A DNA stretch of 59,398 bases from Sergeia podlipaevii (taxonomy: Eukaryota > Euglenozoa > Kinetoplastea > Trypanosomatida > Trypanosomatidae), in contig JASANZ010002163.1 of assembly GCA_030849805.1 (NCBI GenBank), forward strand, positions 1 through 59,398, read 5' to 3'. How positions within the stretch are numbered: the first letter of the stretch is position 1; each line of letters begins with the position of its first letter. This document shows, in pieces, positions 38,181 to 49,412 of the stretch. The position numbers were made by a program, and so were the translations under genes. The notes under the pieces were generated by a model. That model was not told the DNA's origin and ran no database searches. It saw only the letters and a list, made by a program, of their open reading frames with translations.

Positions 38181-38747
38181 CGGCAAAAACAATACAAAAA
38201 ATAGAAGTGCTCTGACCGTGTATTTTTTTTTTTTCGTTGTTGTTGTATTTCAATTACTCATACACGCAACTACTCGCACAGGTGCGCTCTAATACTAGAA
38301 GTAAGCAATCTACAAGGGATAAGATAAAACGAAGCAATACACAACAGAGAATAGACGTTATTTATAGAAAGGTGATTCGATGCCAAATGTTGTACGATGT
38401 CATCACTCCCAACAAATCAGCACGCATCACTCATAGTGACTCAAGTGTAACTGTGCAATCATTGTAAAGCTAACTGCTGAAGGTTGCCGTTTGTAGTGGT
38501 GTTTCCCAGATCACTTGCTGTGAAAGATTGGCTTTGCTTAATGAAAATATTATTATAACAGACTGAATTACGTTTAGCAGGGGAGGGGGGACATCCCAAA
38601 GTGGCGCATATGTAGAAGAAGCCAACCTGCTTAGAAAAAAAAGAAAAGATAATATAGAAAACAAAGCGGCAACCGAACACAGCAGCAACACCGCCGTTTG
38701 TAAGCTGTCATTCAAAAACAAAAAGAAAATCGCCTTGGCATCTGCGC
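38181..38747. other. Spacer without recognised gene
   Basis: About 570 bases, A/T-rich, with a T run at 38222-38234. Frames here are short and of simple composition. Nothing else is seen. Confidence 0.55.
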
Positions 38748-39824
38748 TCACAACGTGCAGCAGGAAAGAAATCCTTCAGTATCCCCCAAAACATATGTCT
38801 GTAAAGAAATCCTCGCGCAGCAGTTAACGACGCTGCGTAGGCTTCCAGTAGCCTCGCGGTGTGCCGCAGCGTACTTGACCTCAGGCAGATCATTCGACCC
38901 CTCTTCCTCCTCCTCGGCTGCCTCTTCGTCAAGCGCAGCAGCAATGAAGGCGTTTACATCCCAGACAGTCAACTCCCCACAGAGAGAAACCGTCAGCGCG
39001 TGCTGCTCCGTTGTCCAATCAACATAGCACAACCCGTTAGAGGCGTGGCCCGGGGCCGACATGACTTCCGCCACCTCAGACTCTTGCACTTCGGCAATGC
39101 TATACCAGCCATTGGCACGCCCAATGACAATGCGATTACCCATAAATCCACAGCACGTTGGCAAAGGTGGATTCACAACCTGTACAGAGTTGCCAGACAC
39201 GTCTTCTTCCTCCACAGTAAAGGGATGAGCAGCTTCTGAAGGGCTGCTGAAGAGGTAACCTTGAGAATCCATTCCGAGCGCAAACAGTGCGCGCGGTGAT
39301 CCGCGTTCTTCAGCAGTTTCCACCACTCCAAATCCACTGCTAATGTTTGAAAGTGAGCCAAAGGTCATAGAGGAAGGCAGCTCATAGGGGTGGCCAAGAA
39401 CGTACTCTGGTATCTTGCTTGTTGGGGCACCGGTCTCGGCACTTAGTGATAAGATAGCACCGTTTTCATCTATAACAAGCACTTCGGATGCATCAGTAGG
39501 TGGGACTGGATGGGAGAGAAAACTCATCAGTTCAGTACTGTGATCATACTCTTTAACAGGGGCCATCGCGCGACGCAGATCAAATACTTGGCAAGTTGGG
39601 CCGCATAAGGCCAGCACAGAACGCGTGTCTGCAAGGAAGAGGATCTCACTGGCTTCATGCGCATGTTTAGTGCTGTTGCCCACGGTGACATAGCACTTGT
39701 TCTTCAGCCGTGTGTCCCATAATGAAACCTCTCCGGTGCTGCTGAGGGAGGCAAAACCTGTGGGTAAACCTGCCGAGCCACTAAGGGAAACAACGCCCCT
39801 CAGCTGACGGCCAAGCACCTCCAT
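38748..39824 (-). CDS. WD40-repeat protein (WDR53-like layout)
   Basis: The 358-residue product contains WD-type blades: GFASLSSTGEVSLWDTRL near the N-terminus, SVLALCGPTCQVFDLRRA, a central portion with LFALGMDSQGYLFS, and HALTVSLCGELTVWDVN near 300, followed by an acidic insert (EEAAEEEEEG) and a last blade. It is a short single-propeller protein without other domains. The arrangement is reminiscent of WDR53, but the match was not strong enough to name it. WD40 proteins are protein-interaction platforms; no partner is implied by context. The ATG at 39822-39824 follows TACTAGTAGTTAG on the minus strand, offering close splice acceptors. Confidence 0.72.
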   Translation of the reverse strand: MEVLGRQLRGVVSLSGSAGLPTGFASLSSTGEVSLWDTRLKNKCYVTVGNSTKHAHEASEILFLADTRSVLALCGPTCQVFDLRRAMAPVKEYDHSTELMSFLSHPVPPTDASEVLVIDENGAILSLSAETGAPTSKIPEYVLGHPYELPSSMTFGSLSNISSGFGVVETAEERGSPRALFALGMDSQGYLFSSPSEAAHPFTVEEEDVSGNSVQVVNPPLPTCCGFMGNRIVIGRANGWYSIAEVQESEVAEVMSAPGHASNGLCYVDWTTEQHALTVSLCGELTVWDVNAFIAAALDEEAAEEEEEGSNDLPEVKYAAAHREATGSLRSVVNCCARISLQTYVLGDTEGFLSCCTL

Positions 39825-41527
39825 CGCCTAACTACTAGTAAACAATAAATGGTTGTTGTTGTTGTTGTTGTTGCGTACTATTATTACCTTTTTTTTTGCC
39901 TTTTAGAGATGTCAACACGGATGGCACGAGCCCTAATTACGCAGTAGTTGCTCGCTGACAAGCAGTTCAGCAACAACCAGCGCTGCACTATAAACAAAAA
40001 ATAATAAAGAGAGAGAGAAGACAAAAATAAAATAATAATAAAAATGAACTACGTGCTGAATGTAAAAGCTGCTGTGATAAACAAGAGATCACGTGTTATT
40101 CATGCTTAGCAGCAGTTCATACCGTCAGTACATACCAGGTAAGCAGATGGCTGATTATACCAAAGATGGAAAACTAATACTACTCTTTTCTTCGACGAAG
40201 CTCACAGATAATATTCTCTCTCTCTTTCTCTATCTTGCTTCCTTTGCTAAAAGGAAAAAAAAAGAAAGAAAAATATGAAAACAGTGCTGCTGAGGCAGTT
40301 GGAGCCTGTAGCTACACAATCATTAGCAATATATATATATAGGGAGAGAAAAAAAAAAAAGCTGTCTCTCAAACTACAAGGATAGCGCAATCGTATGAGC
40401 CCTGGACTAGCACTTTTTCATAATTGTCTTCCTTTTTGACCGATATGCAAAGCTATAAAGTAAACAATGTTCATCTTTTTCACGCGCATGTCTACACCAA
40501 TAGATTGATTTTTTTTTTTTTGTAATGTATGAAACTCGCCATCAAATACGATGTTTTGTTAGTCTACGTAACTGTATCTTATCCGCCCTACTTCACCACC
40601 TCAGTGTAGTACACCCTCATATTTCATTGGATACTTTGATTCCAATAAGCCCTTGGATAAGTGACACGGATGGCTACGCAGGGATAAACACAGGCTGTAC
40701 TGCATTGATGTAAATTACCCAAGATGAAGCGCACAATATCTGCAGAAAAAAAAAAAGAGAAAAAAATTCAACAATAAAGAAAACAAAAACAAATAATAAA
40801 GTCATTTCTTTCCGCTTGTTTGCATATATATTTACTTATCCTTTACTCAAATTTCTTAGAAGATACATTCGCTCTTCAAACGTATGCAGGCACAGATTGT
40901 CATACATGAGCCGTATCTTTGCAGAAGGAAGCAAAGTGCAGAACTTCAAACAAAAAAAAAAACATATAAATTACTGGCATGTAGAAAAAGAAAAGAGTGA
41001 AAACAAAAAACAGAGGCATACTGCTCATATATTATTGCCCACACTTCATAGCTCAAAAATAGTAAAAAGAAAAACATTTCACATTCACATTTAATTCTAG
41101 CAATTCGTCTATAACATCCATCTCTCCGCCTCACGCATCCTTTCCTCATGCATGAATGCCCATTACAAGGCGGAAAGAAAGACTGTCGATGACAAACAAA
41201 ATAAAAAGAGAAATAACAACATAAAAATCAAAACATAGAATGAAAAAAAAATCTAAAATCAAAAAGAAATAAAACTTTGTATTTCTTCATTGCCAGAAGA
41301 AAAGGAGAAGATAGTTGGAATGGAACACTCGTTTGCATGAACTCTTCAAGATCCCCATTGCCTCTTCGTCTCTTCTCTTCCTCTCACTCGCTAAAAGAAA
41401 AAGAGAGAAATGAACAAAAAAAAATGAGCTTATTTGATGTCAAGTCTTCACATAGCACGTGAGTGATGCAATACATATTCGCCTGTGGGCAATATATCAC
41501 CATCACAGTTTCTGCAGCTTAGAATTA
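39825..41527. other. 1.7-kb spacer between the WD40 gene and myosin XXI
   Basis: Contains a (GTT)7 run (39852-39873), TA (40331-40341) and several A or T runs. It includes the myosin 3' flank. The longest frames are simple-sequence or on the plus strand and without protein character. No tRNA-like A/B box pair was found by eye. Confidence 0.5.
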
Positions 41528-44500
41528 CTACTGCACATTAAATAACTGTCGAGCTGCCTGGTCCACATCGCCATTCGTCTTGCGAAGTAGGAGCTTGGCA
41601 TCATGCTTGGAGGCACCAAGAGAAATCAGCCGCTGCACATTGGAATCAGCAGTAGTATAGTCGCCGTGCTTCCGAGCATTCTCATTAATTGATTTACGAT
41701 TGATGCCATAAAGCAAGCGCGCTGCAGTGCGCTGTACGTCACCGTTGTAGTGCGCAAGAACAAGACGACAATCATCTGGCGCATATCCCAAGCCCGCGAG
41801 AAGCGTCACCTTGGCGTCAAAGTCGTCGGCTTGGCGCCTGCTCTCCTCCTGTTGGATCTCGCGCATCACCTTCGCCTCCTTGCCAGTGTTAAGCGCGCCA
41901 CTCAACTTTTCCGCCTTCAGCCGCTGTGACTGCTGGCCCACAAGCCCCCTGATTATTGCAGCCACCTCAATGTCACTGCAGCCGTACTGCTTCATGTCCT
42001 TTGGCTTCAGCTTCGCAAGCGCGTGTATTGTCTTGATGTCGCAGGACACAAAGTTGTCCATTATCGCAGGACGGATCTTCACAGCGCACATGAGGTCGGC
42101 AAAAGTTGAAGGAAAGTTGGGGTCAACCACCTGTTGATGGATACTCAACAAACCTGCAATGGCCTCGCTGCGCGTGTCAGCCTCAGCAGCAATATCCATC
42201 ATTGTTGGGATGCTGGCATTGGGGAACATGTTGGCGAGATCCTCCACCCATGCTATCTTGTCATCCGACAGTCCGTTGGCACACTCACGGGCCTTTGCCT
42301 CACGAATCTCGCGCAGACGCTTCAGCTCAGCCAATCGCCGCTCCTCCTCAATGCGTTTACGTTCGCGGTAGTTGTAAACCCAGCGGTGCAGCGCCGGGTT
42401 GCATCGGTTTATAAGCTGCGCGCGACGGCGAAGGACGAGGCGTTCCAGCGCGGACCACACTTCTGCACGCAAGAACACCTTTGTACGGCCAACGGCAAAG
42501 TTGGGGACGGGCCAGCGGTACAGGTTCTGGTAGTAGTTAAGAAAATGTGTGCATGCGTCACTGTAGCGCTTCTGCTTGAAGAGGGAGGCGGTGGCACGCG
42601 GCATGATCAAGTATAAGTACCGGCAGAACTGCTCTAGAGGACGGCGGACAGGATAGCCTTGGCGCTTGAGGGCGATTGTCTGCAGCACGCCGGCAGACTC
42701 CAATTGTGAGCCAACCAGGCGGTTATCGAGGTAGTCAGGGCTCGCGTCCATGTTAGGCTTGATGCAGCGGATGAACTGCGTCTCGGTCGACTCTAGCTCT
42801 CCGCGAAGGTCAGTCAGTTGGTGCTGGAAGCGAATGGCGACTGTCTGCTTGCGACGGTTGATGCTCTTGTCGGAGGAGAGAAGTGTCTTGACGAAAGCAT
42901 CGCTGGACTCGGCAATGCAAGTGTACATGTCTTCCTTGAGTGCATCAGTGTTCTTCTCAAGCCACTCATCCGTGTTGTACTGAACGAATGCGGCGTAGTG
43001 ATTGATGCCAAACTGATTAGGGATGGTGCTCTTTGGGGTCACAAAGTACTCGTTCTTGTATCCCCACTGTTGCCAGGTGTTGTTGGTGAAGCGCGCAGCC
43101 GTGCCACCCTTGAAGTTACACTCCTCATCAAGCATGGAGAAGATACCAGTGCGCTTCTGATTAAACATGTTGACGCACTCGGAGTTGTCGGGAAAGATGA
43201 TCTTTGGGATCTGGATACCCTCTTGCTTGCACTCCTCCTCATCGTTGATGAAGGTGTACTTGTTGTAGTGATTCTGCAGCGACTCATTTGCGTAGTTAAT
43301 GCAGAGCTGCTCGAAGCTGTTGCGGTTGAAGTTCTCAAAACCAAAGATATCAAGAAGACCGATGTACTTGCACCCAGTGCAGTCCATCTGCGGAATAATG
43401 GACCTGTTAACGTATTCAACAATGCGGTCGAACAGACCAACGTAGATGCCCTTGCAGAAACCATTTCGGAACCCTTCTGCCTCCACCTTGTTGGCGCCAA
43501 TAGTGACAATATTGGTCTTACTCTTGATAAGGAAGCAGTCACGGAGCGTATCGGCATTGATCCCGAGTAGGCGGCTTCCAATGGCAAAGCTCTCCTCTGA
43601 AGCAATAAATGTCTTGTCGTTGTTGTCAGACACAAACTTGACATCCATCAAGTGAAGAATAGCGGAGAGAATGCGGAACATGCACTTCTCCACCTCAGGC
43701 TCGATGCCGATGGTTCTTATTGCGTTAAGCACGTTCTTAAACTCCTCAGCATCGTTCAAAGGACGGCCATCAACACCACGGCGAGTGAAAGTGTTGCCCC
43801 CGTTGAGGCACTGGTAGTCTTTGGCAGTTTTCAGGCCTCCAAGATCTTGCTTCTCCTTCTCTGACAAACCCGCGAGCATCTCATAAAAGATATGGTAGTT
43901 GCGCTCTCCCTCGGACTGCATGATGATGCGACTCTTCTCAAGCAGGTAGGTTACCGTCTCGCCACCAATCATCACGCCAGAGTTGGTGTCAAAGTACAAC
44001 TTAATGTACTTGCCAAACCGAGAGGAGTTGTCGTTGCGCACAGTGCGGGCATTTCCAAAAGACTCCATGAGAGGGTTACTCCACGTAAGACTCTGATCAA
44101 TCTTATCGGCAATGCTGCGCTGGGTGGCGTTATTGCTGTGCATGTAGCTGAGCTGTCCAAGATACGCAATGAGCATCTTCGCATTCTCCGTCTTTCCCGA
44201 GCCCGACTCGCCAGAAATCACGACAGACTGGTTGCCCAGTCCCTGCAGAATGATGCTGTTGAATGCCTTGTGAGCAACTTGCCAAATATGCGGCGGAAGC
44301 GCGCGGGGGTCAGGCATTGCCAGGTACTTCCTGCGCTCCTGTTCACCATTGAAATCCATCACCTTGAACGGGTTTACCGAGAGTACCATTTCCCCCATGA
44401 GAGAGTACTGCTTGTGCAGTTGCTCAAAGCGGTCCTTGATGCAGTAGAGCAGCGTCGCAACGTGCAGGTCGCTGACGTGGAAAAGCTCTGGATCCCGCGC

Positions 44501-44683
44501 ATCATAACTCTCGGCAATATAGCCGTGGATGTTGTCAGCCGGCACCGCCACAGTTGTGTGCGATTCGTTGTCCTCCACATGTATCTTGTTCCCTTCGATC
44601 TGACGCACGACGCCACGCAGCCATCCGTGTTTATTGTCGAAGTAGTACACCTCTTGGTTGATCGCAACACGCTCAGCGGGCAT
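41528..44683 (-). CDS. MYO21: Myosin XXI heavy chain
   Basis: An actin-based motor specific to trypanosomatids, the main or only expressed myosin in Leishmania, where it acts at the flagellar base and in membrane traffic. The 1051-residue chain has an SH3-like N-terminus, the P-loop GESGSGKT (about 156-163), switch I NDNSSRFGKY (about 221), switch II DIFGFENF (about 446), the actin-binding region with QTVAIRFQHQLTDL and FIRCIKPN, and VGRTKVFLRAEVWSALE at the converter. The neck (RRRAQLINRCNPALHRWVYN) can hold one light chain. The tail has UBA-like modules (VTLLAGLGYAPDDCRLVL and RLISLGASKHDAKLLLRK, NGDVDQAARQLF), the mark of class XXI (earlier class XIII). Length equals that recalled for the Leishmania protein. 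Confidence 0.95.
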   Translation of the reverse strand: MPAERVAINQEVYYFDNKHGWLRGVVRQIEGNKIHVEDNESHTTVAVPADNIHGYIAESYDARDPELFHVSDLHVATLLYCIKDRFEQLHKQYSLMGEMVLSVNPFKVMDFNGEQERRKYLAMPDPRALPPHIWQVAHKAFNSIILQGLGNQSVVISGESGSGKTENAKMLIAYLGQLSYMHSNNATQRSIADKIDQSLTWSNPLMESFGNARTVRNDNSSRFGKYIKLYFDTNSGVMIGGETVTYLLEKSRIIMQSEGERNYHIFYEMLAGLSEKEKQDLGGLKTAKDYQCLNGGNTFTRRGVDGRPLNDAEEFKNVLNAIRTIGIEPEVEKCMFRILSAILHLMDVKFVSDNNDKTFIASEESFAIGSRLLGINADTLRDCFLIKSKTNIVTIGANKVEAEGFRNGFCKGIYVGLFDRIVEYVNRSIIPQMDCTGCKYIGLLDIFGFENFNRNSFEQLCINYANESLQNHYNKYTFINDEEECKQEGIQIPKIIFPDNSECVNMFNQKRTGIFSMLDEECNFKGGTAARFTNNTWQQWGYKNEYFVTPKSTIPNQFGINHYAAFVQYNTDEWLEKNTDALKEDMYTCIAESSDAFVKTLLSSDKSINRRKQTVAIRFQHQLTDLRGELESTETQFIRCIKPNMDASPDYLDNRLVGSQLESAGVLQTIALKRQGYPVRRPLEQFCRYLYLIMPRATASLFKQKRYSDACTHFLNYYQNLYRWPVPNFAVGRTKVFLRAEVWSALERLVLRRRAQLINRCNPALHRWVYNYRERKRIEEERRLAELKRLREIREAKARECANGLSDDKIAWVEDLANMFPNASIPTMMDIAAEADTRSEAIAGLLSIHQQVVDPNFPSTFADLMCAVKIRPAIMDNFVSCDIKTIHALAKLKPKDMKQYGCSDIEVAAIIRGLVGQQSQRLKAEKLSGALNTGKEAKVMREIQQEESRRQADDFDAKVTLLAGLGYAPDDCRLVLAHYNGDVQRTAARLLYGINRKSINENARKHGDYTTADSNVQRLISLGASKHDAKLLLRKTNGDVDQAARQLFNVQ

Positions 44684-46566
44684 GGATCACTTCTTTAAAA
44701 GTAAGAGTGGGAAACAATAAATAAGAGTACGTCTTATTTTCTTGCCACAGATGACGTGCAGTACTCAAGAAAGGGGAAAAAATTGACGTAATAAATCAAA
44801 AGAAAACGCAGTGAAGTCTTGCGTGTCTGCTTTTCGGGTTCTTAAGAGTACTAAACAGTATCAAGAGTAAGATAAATATTCAGATAGTACTGGACAATGT
44901 TCAAAAGCAAAAAAAGAAAGAAAGAAAAAAAAGGATGCTAGGCTACCCAAGTCCTTGTACGCTTGAAAACTATGAATTTAGACAAAAAATGAAGAAGATA
45001 AATAATAAAATAGAACTACTGAATCTCACCAGAAAAAAGAAAGAAAAAAAAAAGAGTTCTAAGAAAAAGTCAGTGGATGCAAAAAGAGTGGTGTAATAGC
45101 GAGTGAAGAATAAAATGAAGCACAGAGAGAGATGGCTTTTTATAGCACGCATACGCATGTAAATGGTAGCGCCAATGTATGAAAAAAAAAAAGCAAAATT
45201 ATTCGTTTTAAAAAAAGAGCCGATAACGTACTGTTACTTTTGCGTTTTTCGCTCTGTCAGCATAACTCAAAATATATCTCCATTATCTGCTTTTCCTTCA
45301 GACAGCGGTACTTGATGGCGCAACGAAGTGCCACAGCAACGGCGGCGTCCTCGCTCAGTCGAATTTTTCTTTTTGCTGCTACTCTTTTATTTCTCTTTTT
45401 GGTTCGAGTACTCAGTAGCTCGCTATTGAAACGATTCCGCCATCTAAGGATGACAGGCGTATATAGGTACAGCAGAGTAAAGGCTTAGAACCAGCTGGCG
45501 TGGTCATGCCATATCACATGATCTCCATTGTAATACGTAGTGTACGGAACGCTTTATTGAAGGAAAGACGTCGGCCACTGACGTGATATGTGCACGTATT
45601 TGGGGATGGTCACCTCACTGCGGTGAACACACACAAAGAGAAAAAAACTATTATATTTATTCTGCTGTCTGGTCCTGCTATATATTTGTCATCGCGTCAT
45701 GTACTGTGTGGAGATCTAAAAATGGTCCGTGTTGGCCACATTTGGATAAATAAATGTAAGTCCCTGTATTGATATGATGTGTCAAGATGTCTGCATTTAT
45801 GTGTTGTTGTTTTTTCATACCAACCCACATGATCATGAGCCGAAGAAATATAGTGCATGAAAAGAAAAATAAAAAAAAGAGATGAAAAAGAAGGGGGTTT
45901 TAAACACACCTCACATCACCACGCGTAACATTAATAGCGACGACAATCAAAAGAAAAAAAAAGCATGTACTAAACATAAACACTCAAAACCCTTGACGCT
46001 TACCCACAGCCATACGTACTCTCGCTCTTCCCTCATCACTCCCGCCCTCACTGCATCAAAGCCAATAGCACCACCAGCACCGCCAACACTCAGGATGCAA
46101 GCAAAGGCAATTCTAGTCGTGCTAAGCGCCAGCGGCCTCGCACACACCGAATTGATTCTGCGTTCATTTAAATGATTTTCTTCTATCAACGAAAAACCAA
46201 AAAAAAAGGTGAACCAAAATGGCATAATGAGCAGCGCCTTCACCCTGATCTACCTAGCACATCAGCAAACAGCCTGTAGCCAAGCAGCCATGGGAAGACA
46301 TTATATTTTTTAAAAAAAAATAAAAAATAAAGAGGGAAATTTGAAAACAACCATCAATTCACAACGGAACAAACAGTAAACCTGCTACGTATAACAAAAA
46401 AAAGTTACAGAATATATTAGGAAAAAAAAAACAAATACGAGATGGATTGGCTTTCACCCGATGTAGTGACAAGGAAGAAAGTAAAGAACACAGCAGGTTT
46501 CAAAGAATGAAAACATTCACTTTCTTCGCTCTCAAATGTGTCGCACATAGTGCACGTGTGTTGTCT
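44684..46566. other. 1.9-kb spacer upstream of myosin XXI
   Basis: A/T-rich with many A runs. Two small inverted repeats, each a 5-bp stem and 7-base loop, lie at 45568-45584 and 45610-45626 in a less A/T-rich island (45480-45630). On the minus strand a pyrimidine tract and TGATAG near 46185-46215 precede an ATG (46169-46171 region) with only a 25-codon frame. No protein gene is supported; a noncoding RNA cannot be excluded. Confidence 0.45.
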
Positions 46567-49377
46567 CTACCTGCGCACGTGCTTTACAGCCAGTGTCTTC
46601 AGGTACTCGCTGTCCGCCCTCATGCCAATATTAAACTTCTCCTCCGCCTCTTGAAGAAATTTACTTACCTGCAGTGGCTCCTGCTTTGCAGCTAGTGCTT
46701 CCTTCATCCTTAGCATACGAGACGCAGTCGAAGATGCATTCGGGAGATTCATATAACGTGTCTTAGCCTCCGCGATCTCTCTCTGAGAAGGAAGAGGTAA
46801 CGGCACACTAAACTCAGTTCGCTGTGCTGCTACCATCTCTGCCGTGACGCTGCCCATTTTCTGTTGGAGATGAAAAGCCTCCTCATCATTACGCATAGAA
46901 ACCTCCTCGCTCCTGCCGTTAATAGACTCTTGCAGACGGCGCTCAAATTCCTTCAGTGCGGCTGCATCCAGTGCCGCCTCCGCCTCAGCCATTTCGTCTG
47001 CTGCAGTAAAAAGAAAAGGGATGGCCGCCAGCACTGTGCTGGTCCTAGTGGCAGCACTCGCAGACGCTGTCTTGCCGCCACCTGCTGAAACCGTCACAGC
47101 GATACCACCACGGCGGCTTCTCTGTGGCTTGCGTGTGGTGCAGTGGCGCGCGGTGCGTACGCGTACCAAGGCACAAGGGCCGCCATACCCGTCCCCGCCC
47201 ACACAACGTGCCGTCGCGCAGCCGTATGGTGGATTTATAAGCGCAACCAGCTCGTATGCTGTATCTGGGTCGAGAGGAGCGGAGGTGAGGCTCGCGCCGG
47301 GAAGCGACCCCGCAGCACCTGTGGCAAGCAGTAGGTTCAGCAGCTGCAACGAATGCGGATCAGTAATTTGCCGTTGCGGAGCAGTGGCAAAAATGTACTT
47401 GCCCTTCTCTAAACCTGTAAGAGGCTCCAGTACTGCCAGCGGAGCGCTGAAATGGCACTTCACAGGATGAAGAGCAGCCGATACAGTGCTGACCCGCTTT
47501 TCCGCCTCATCATTTCCCTCCACATCTCCGTCCGCAGTGGAAGTGGCAGGCACGGCAGCGCTATACAGCACACATTCCACCAGTACGCTGCTGGCATCGT
47601 TAGGGTCAATCGCCGTCACACGAACTAGTTTGTCAGTCAACACACCAGCTTCCACCTCGGCGCATGGAACTGGTTGAGGCAGATAAAAGACACTCCCAAC
47701 TGCCGCACGGGCAGAAGCAAACTCTGCACCTGTGCCACTTTGCGAAGGCACTGAACTCCCTGACTCGTTGCGAGCCGTGAGGAGCAGCGTTGCGCCCGCC
47801 CTTTCAGCGACATGATTTGTAAGCACGCGGATCATACGGAGGCCGCCATCTGTAACAAGCACGTGTTGGCCATCTGGCAGTCGAACCAGGTTGCGCACCT
47901 CGCTGCGGTCCATCACATCCACGTGACTACTGAGAAATGTACCGTACGCCCCCTCGACCGACTGGAAAAAGTTGGGGTCATCCATGTCAGCAAATACAAC
48001 GCCGGGGAAGTCATCCTCAGCGAGCAAGGGGGGCACGCATTTGGCGGCGTCAATTATCTCCACCTTCGCCCCAGGAAAGAAGATGCCCTGCGCAGCTGCC
48101 TTGTGCTGTGTGTGACTCGCTCGTTTCAGCTCCACGCGCACACGCTTCTTCTCTCGCTCCGCGCCGTGTAAGATTTCGCCAAGTAGTTGTGCACGCATCT
48201 CGCGCTCCGCACGTCGGCACGCTGAGCACACAATCGTCGGAGAATCGCGGGTGTGCTGCTGCTGCTGGGCCTCAAAGCACCGAACCCTCACTGGTCCAAG
48301 GCAGCGTGCACACTCTGTTGTGTATTCTACCGCACACGGCAGCTTAGCGTCAGCACACACACCCTTAAAGATGTGTCGCACAGTGGCGTAGATGGGCTGC
48401 AGCGTCTCTGCGTCAAGACCCAAAACAACTTCATGTGAGCAAGGCAGCGGGCGTTCAACCACTTCATAGCAGTTACAGCGGCTTGCGCATGTGACGAGGC
48501 ATCGATGGCCACACGGCATGATAGCGTTACACGCATAAGGACAGGAGGGATGACGGCGATTTGGGTGGCAGCGCTCGCGACACAGGTGCTCCCCAATGCC
48601 GCAGCCATAAGGATGAAGGCACAAATGTGAGCAAGCAGAGGCAACAGTCTCCAAGCCTTGCGATAGTTGCCGCTGAGAGAAGTGTTTGGCACAGCAAAGA
48701 GGCAGGTTCGCACTTGCCATTGAGGGCAGCCGGTGCCTCTCAGCACTATCTGTCCCAGACAGAAAAGGCCGCTCGTCGCGCATTTTCTTCACTACCCCGC
48801 TCCAGTCCGGCCAGTGAACTGTAAAGGCAGGTGCGGTCCACCCAACATCAACGGAGAGCACAAACCCACCGGTGGCGGCGGCAAGCGCTGCCTCCATAAA
48901 CTCCGTCTGCATGTTTGAATCCTTGAGAGCCTCCTTCACTGCTGGTGCGCCAAGCACATAAAGCACCAGTTCATACGTGTACGCTACACCATCGCGCTTA
49001 CACATGGCAGGCAATTCGTGATGACCAAGTACAACTGGCAAGTGGGCCTCGCCCTCCTCTACCAGCCCCGAGTTCTTCAGTTCCAACAACAGTCTGTTCT
49101 TGAAGTTAGATTTCCACGAGCCAGGAAGAACAACGGCTATATGGGATGGTTCCACCGAGTTGCGCAACGCCCACAACACGAGATGTGCCGCCTTTGCAAG
49201 GTCTTTATCAGGATTGTTATCAGGTGCCTGGTGAGTCCACAGCCACAGTGGAGACTGCAAGCCTATCTTGTGCGCACGGTCCCTCACAGCTTGAGAATCT
49301 GACCGGTAAAAACTACGAACAATGGACTTCTCTAGTTGGTTTGTGAGACGCCGCTCCACAGTTGTGTCGCTTGGCAT
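46567..49377 (-). CDS. NF-X1-type zinc-finger protein
   Basis: The ATG at 49375-49377 is chosen because a strong pyrimidine tract and AG lie 17 bases upstream, inside the longer open frame. The 936-residue product has an N-terminal globular part without a recognised domain (about 30-220), then a cysteine/histidine-rich region (about 226-390) with NF-X1-like spacing: CSHLCLHPYGCGIGEHLC, CHPNRRHPSCPYACNAIM, PCGHRCLVTCASRCNC and PCAVEYTTECARC, plus a trailing CSACRR. NF-X1 fingers occur in DNA/RNA-binding and RNA-surveillance proteins. The remaining C-terminal 450 residues are of unknown fold, partly Ala/Thr-rich, ending in charged helices. The function is unknown. Confidence 0.75.
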   Translation of the reverse strand: MPSDTTVERRLTNQLEKSIVRSFYRSDSQAVRDRAHKIGLQSPLWLWTHQAPDNNPDKDLAKAAHLVLWALRNSVEPSHIAVVLPGSWKSNFKNRLLLELKNSGLVEEGEAHLPVVLGHHELPAMCKRDGVAYTYELVLYVLGAPAVKEALKDSNMQTEFMEAALAAATGGFVLSVDVGWTAPAFTVHWPDWSGVVKKMRDERPFLSGTDSAERHRLPSMASANLPLCCAKHFSQRQLSQGLETVASACSHLCLHPYGCGIGEHLCRERCHPNRRHPSCPYACNAIMPCGHRCLVTCASRCNCYEVVERPLPCSHEVVLGLDAETLQPIYATVRHIFKGVCADAKLPCAVEYTTECARCLGPVRVRCFEAQQQQHTRDSPTIVCSACRRAEREMRAQLLGEILHGAEREKKRVRVELKRASHTQHKAAAQGIFFPGAKVEIIDAAKCVPPLLAEDDFPGVVFADMDDPNFFQSVEGAYGTFLSSHVDVMDRSEVRNLVRLPDGQHVLVTDGGLRMIRVLTNHVAERAGATLLLTARNESGSSVPSQSGTGAEFASARAAVGSVFYLPQPVPCAEVEAGVLTDKLVRVTAIDPNDASSVLVECVLYSAAVPATSTADGDVEGNDEAEKRVSTVSAALHPVKCHFSAPLAVLEPLTGLEKGKYIFATAPQRQITDPHSLQLLNLLLATGAAGSLPGASLTSAPLDPDTAYELVALINPPYGCATARCVGGDGYGGPCALVRVRTARHCTTRKPQRSRRGGIAVTVSAGGGKTASASAATRTSTVLAAIPFLFTAADEMAEAEAALDAAALKEFERRLQESINGRSEEVSMRNDEEAFHLQQKMGSVTAEMVAAQRTEFSVPLPLPSQREIAEAKTRYMNLPNASSTASRMLRMKEALAAKQEPLQVSKFLQEAEEKFNIGMRADSEYLKTLAVKHVRR

Positions 49378-49393
49378 ATTGATCAATAGAATG

Positions 49394-49412
49394 CTAAGAA
49401 AGAAAAAAAACA
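49394..49412 (-). promoter_or_regulatory. Spliced-leader acceptor of the NF-X1-type gene
   Basis: The minus strand reads TTGTTTTTTTTCTTTCTTAG, with AG complementary to 49394-49395 and the ATG 16 bases further on. This decides the start at 49377 over the upstream in-frame codons. Confidence 0.6.

Noticed and set aside
42818..44698. Two long plus-strand frames (about 250 and 268 codons) opposite myosin XXI
   Set aside because: They mirror the conserved myosin motor on the other strand and carry no domain of their own.
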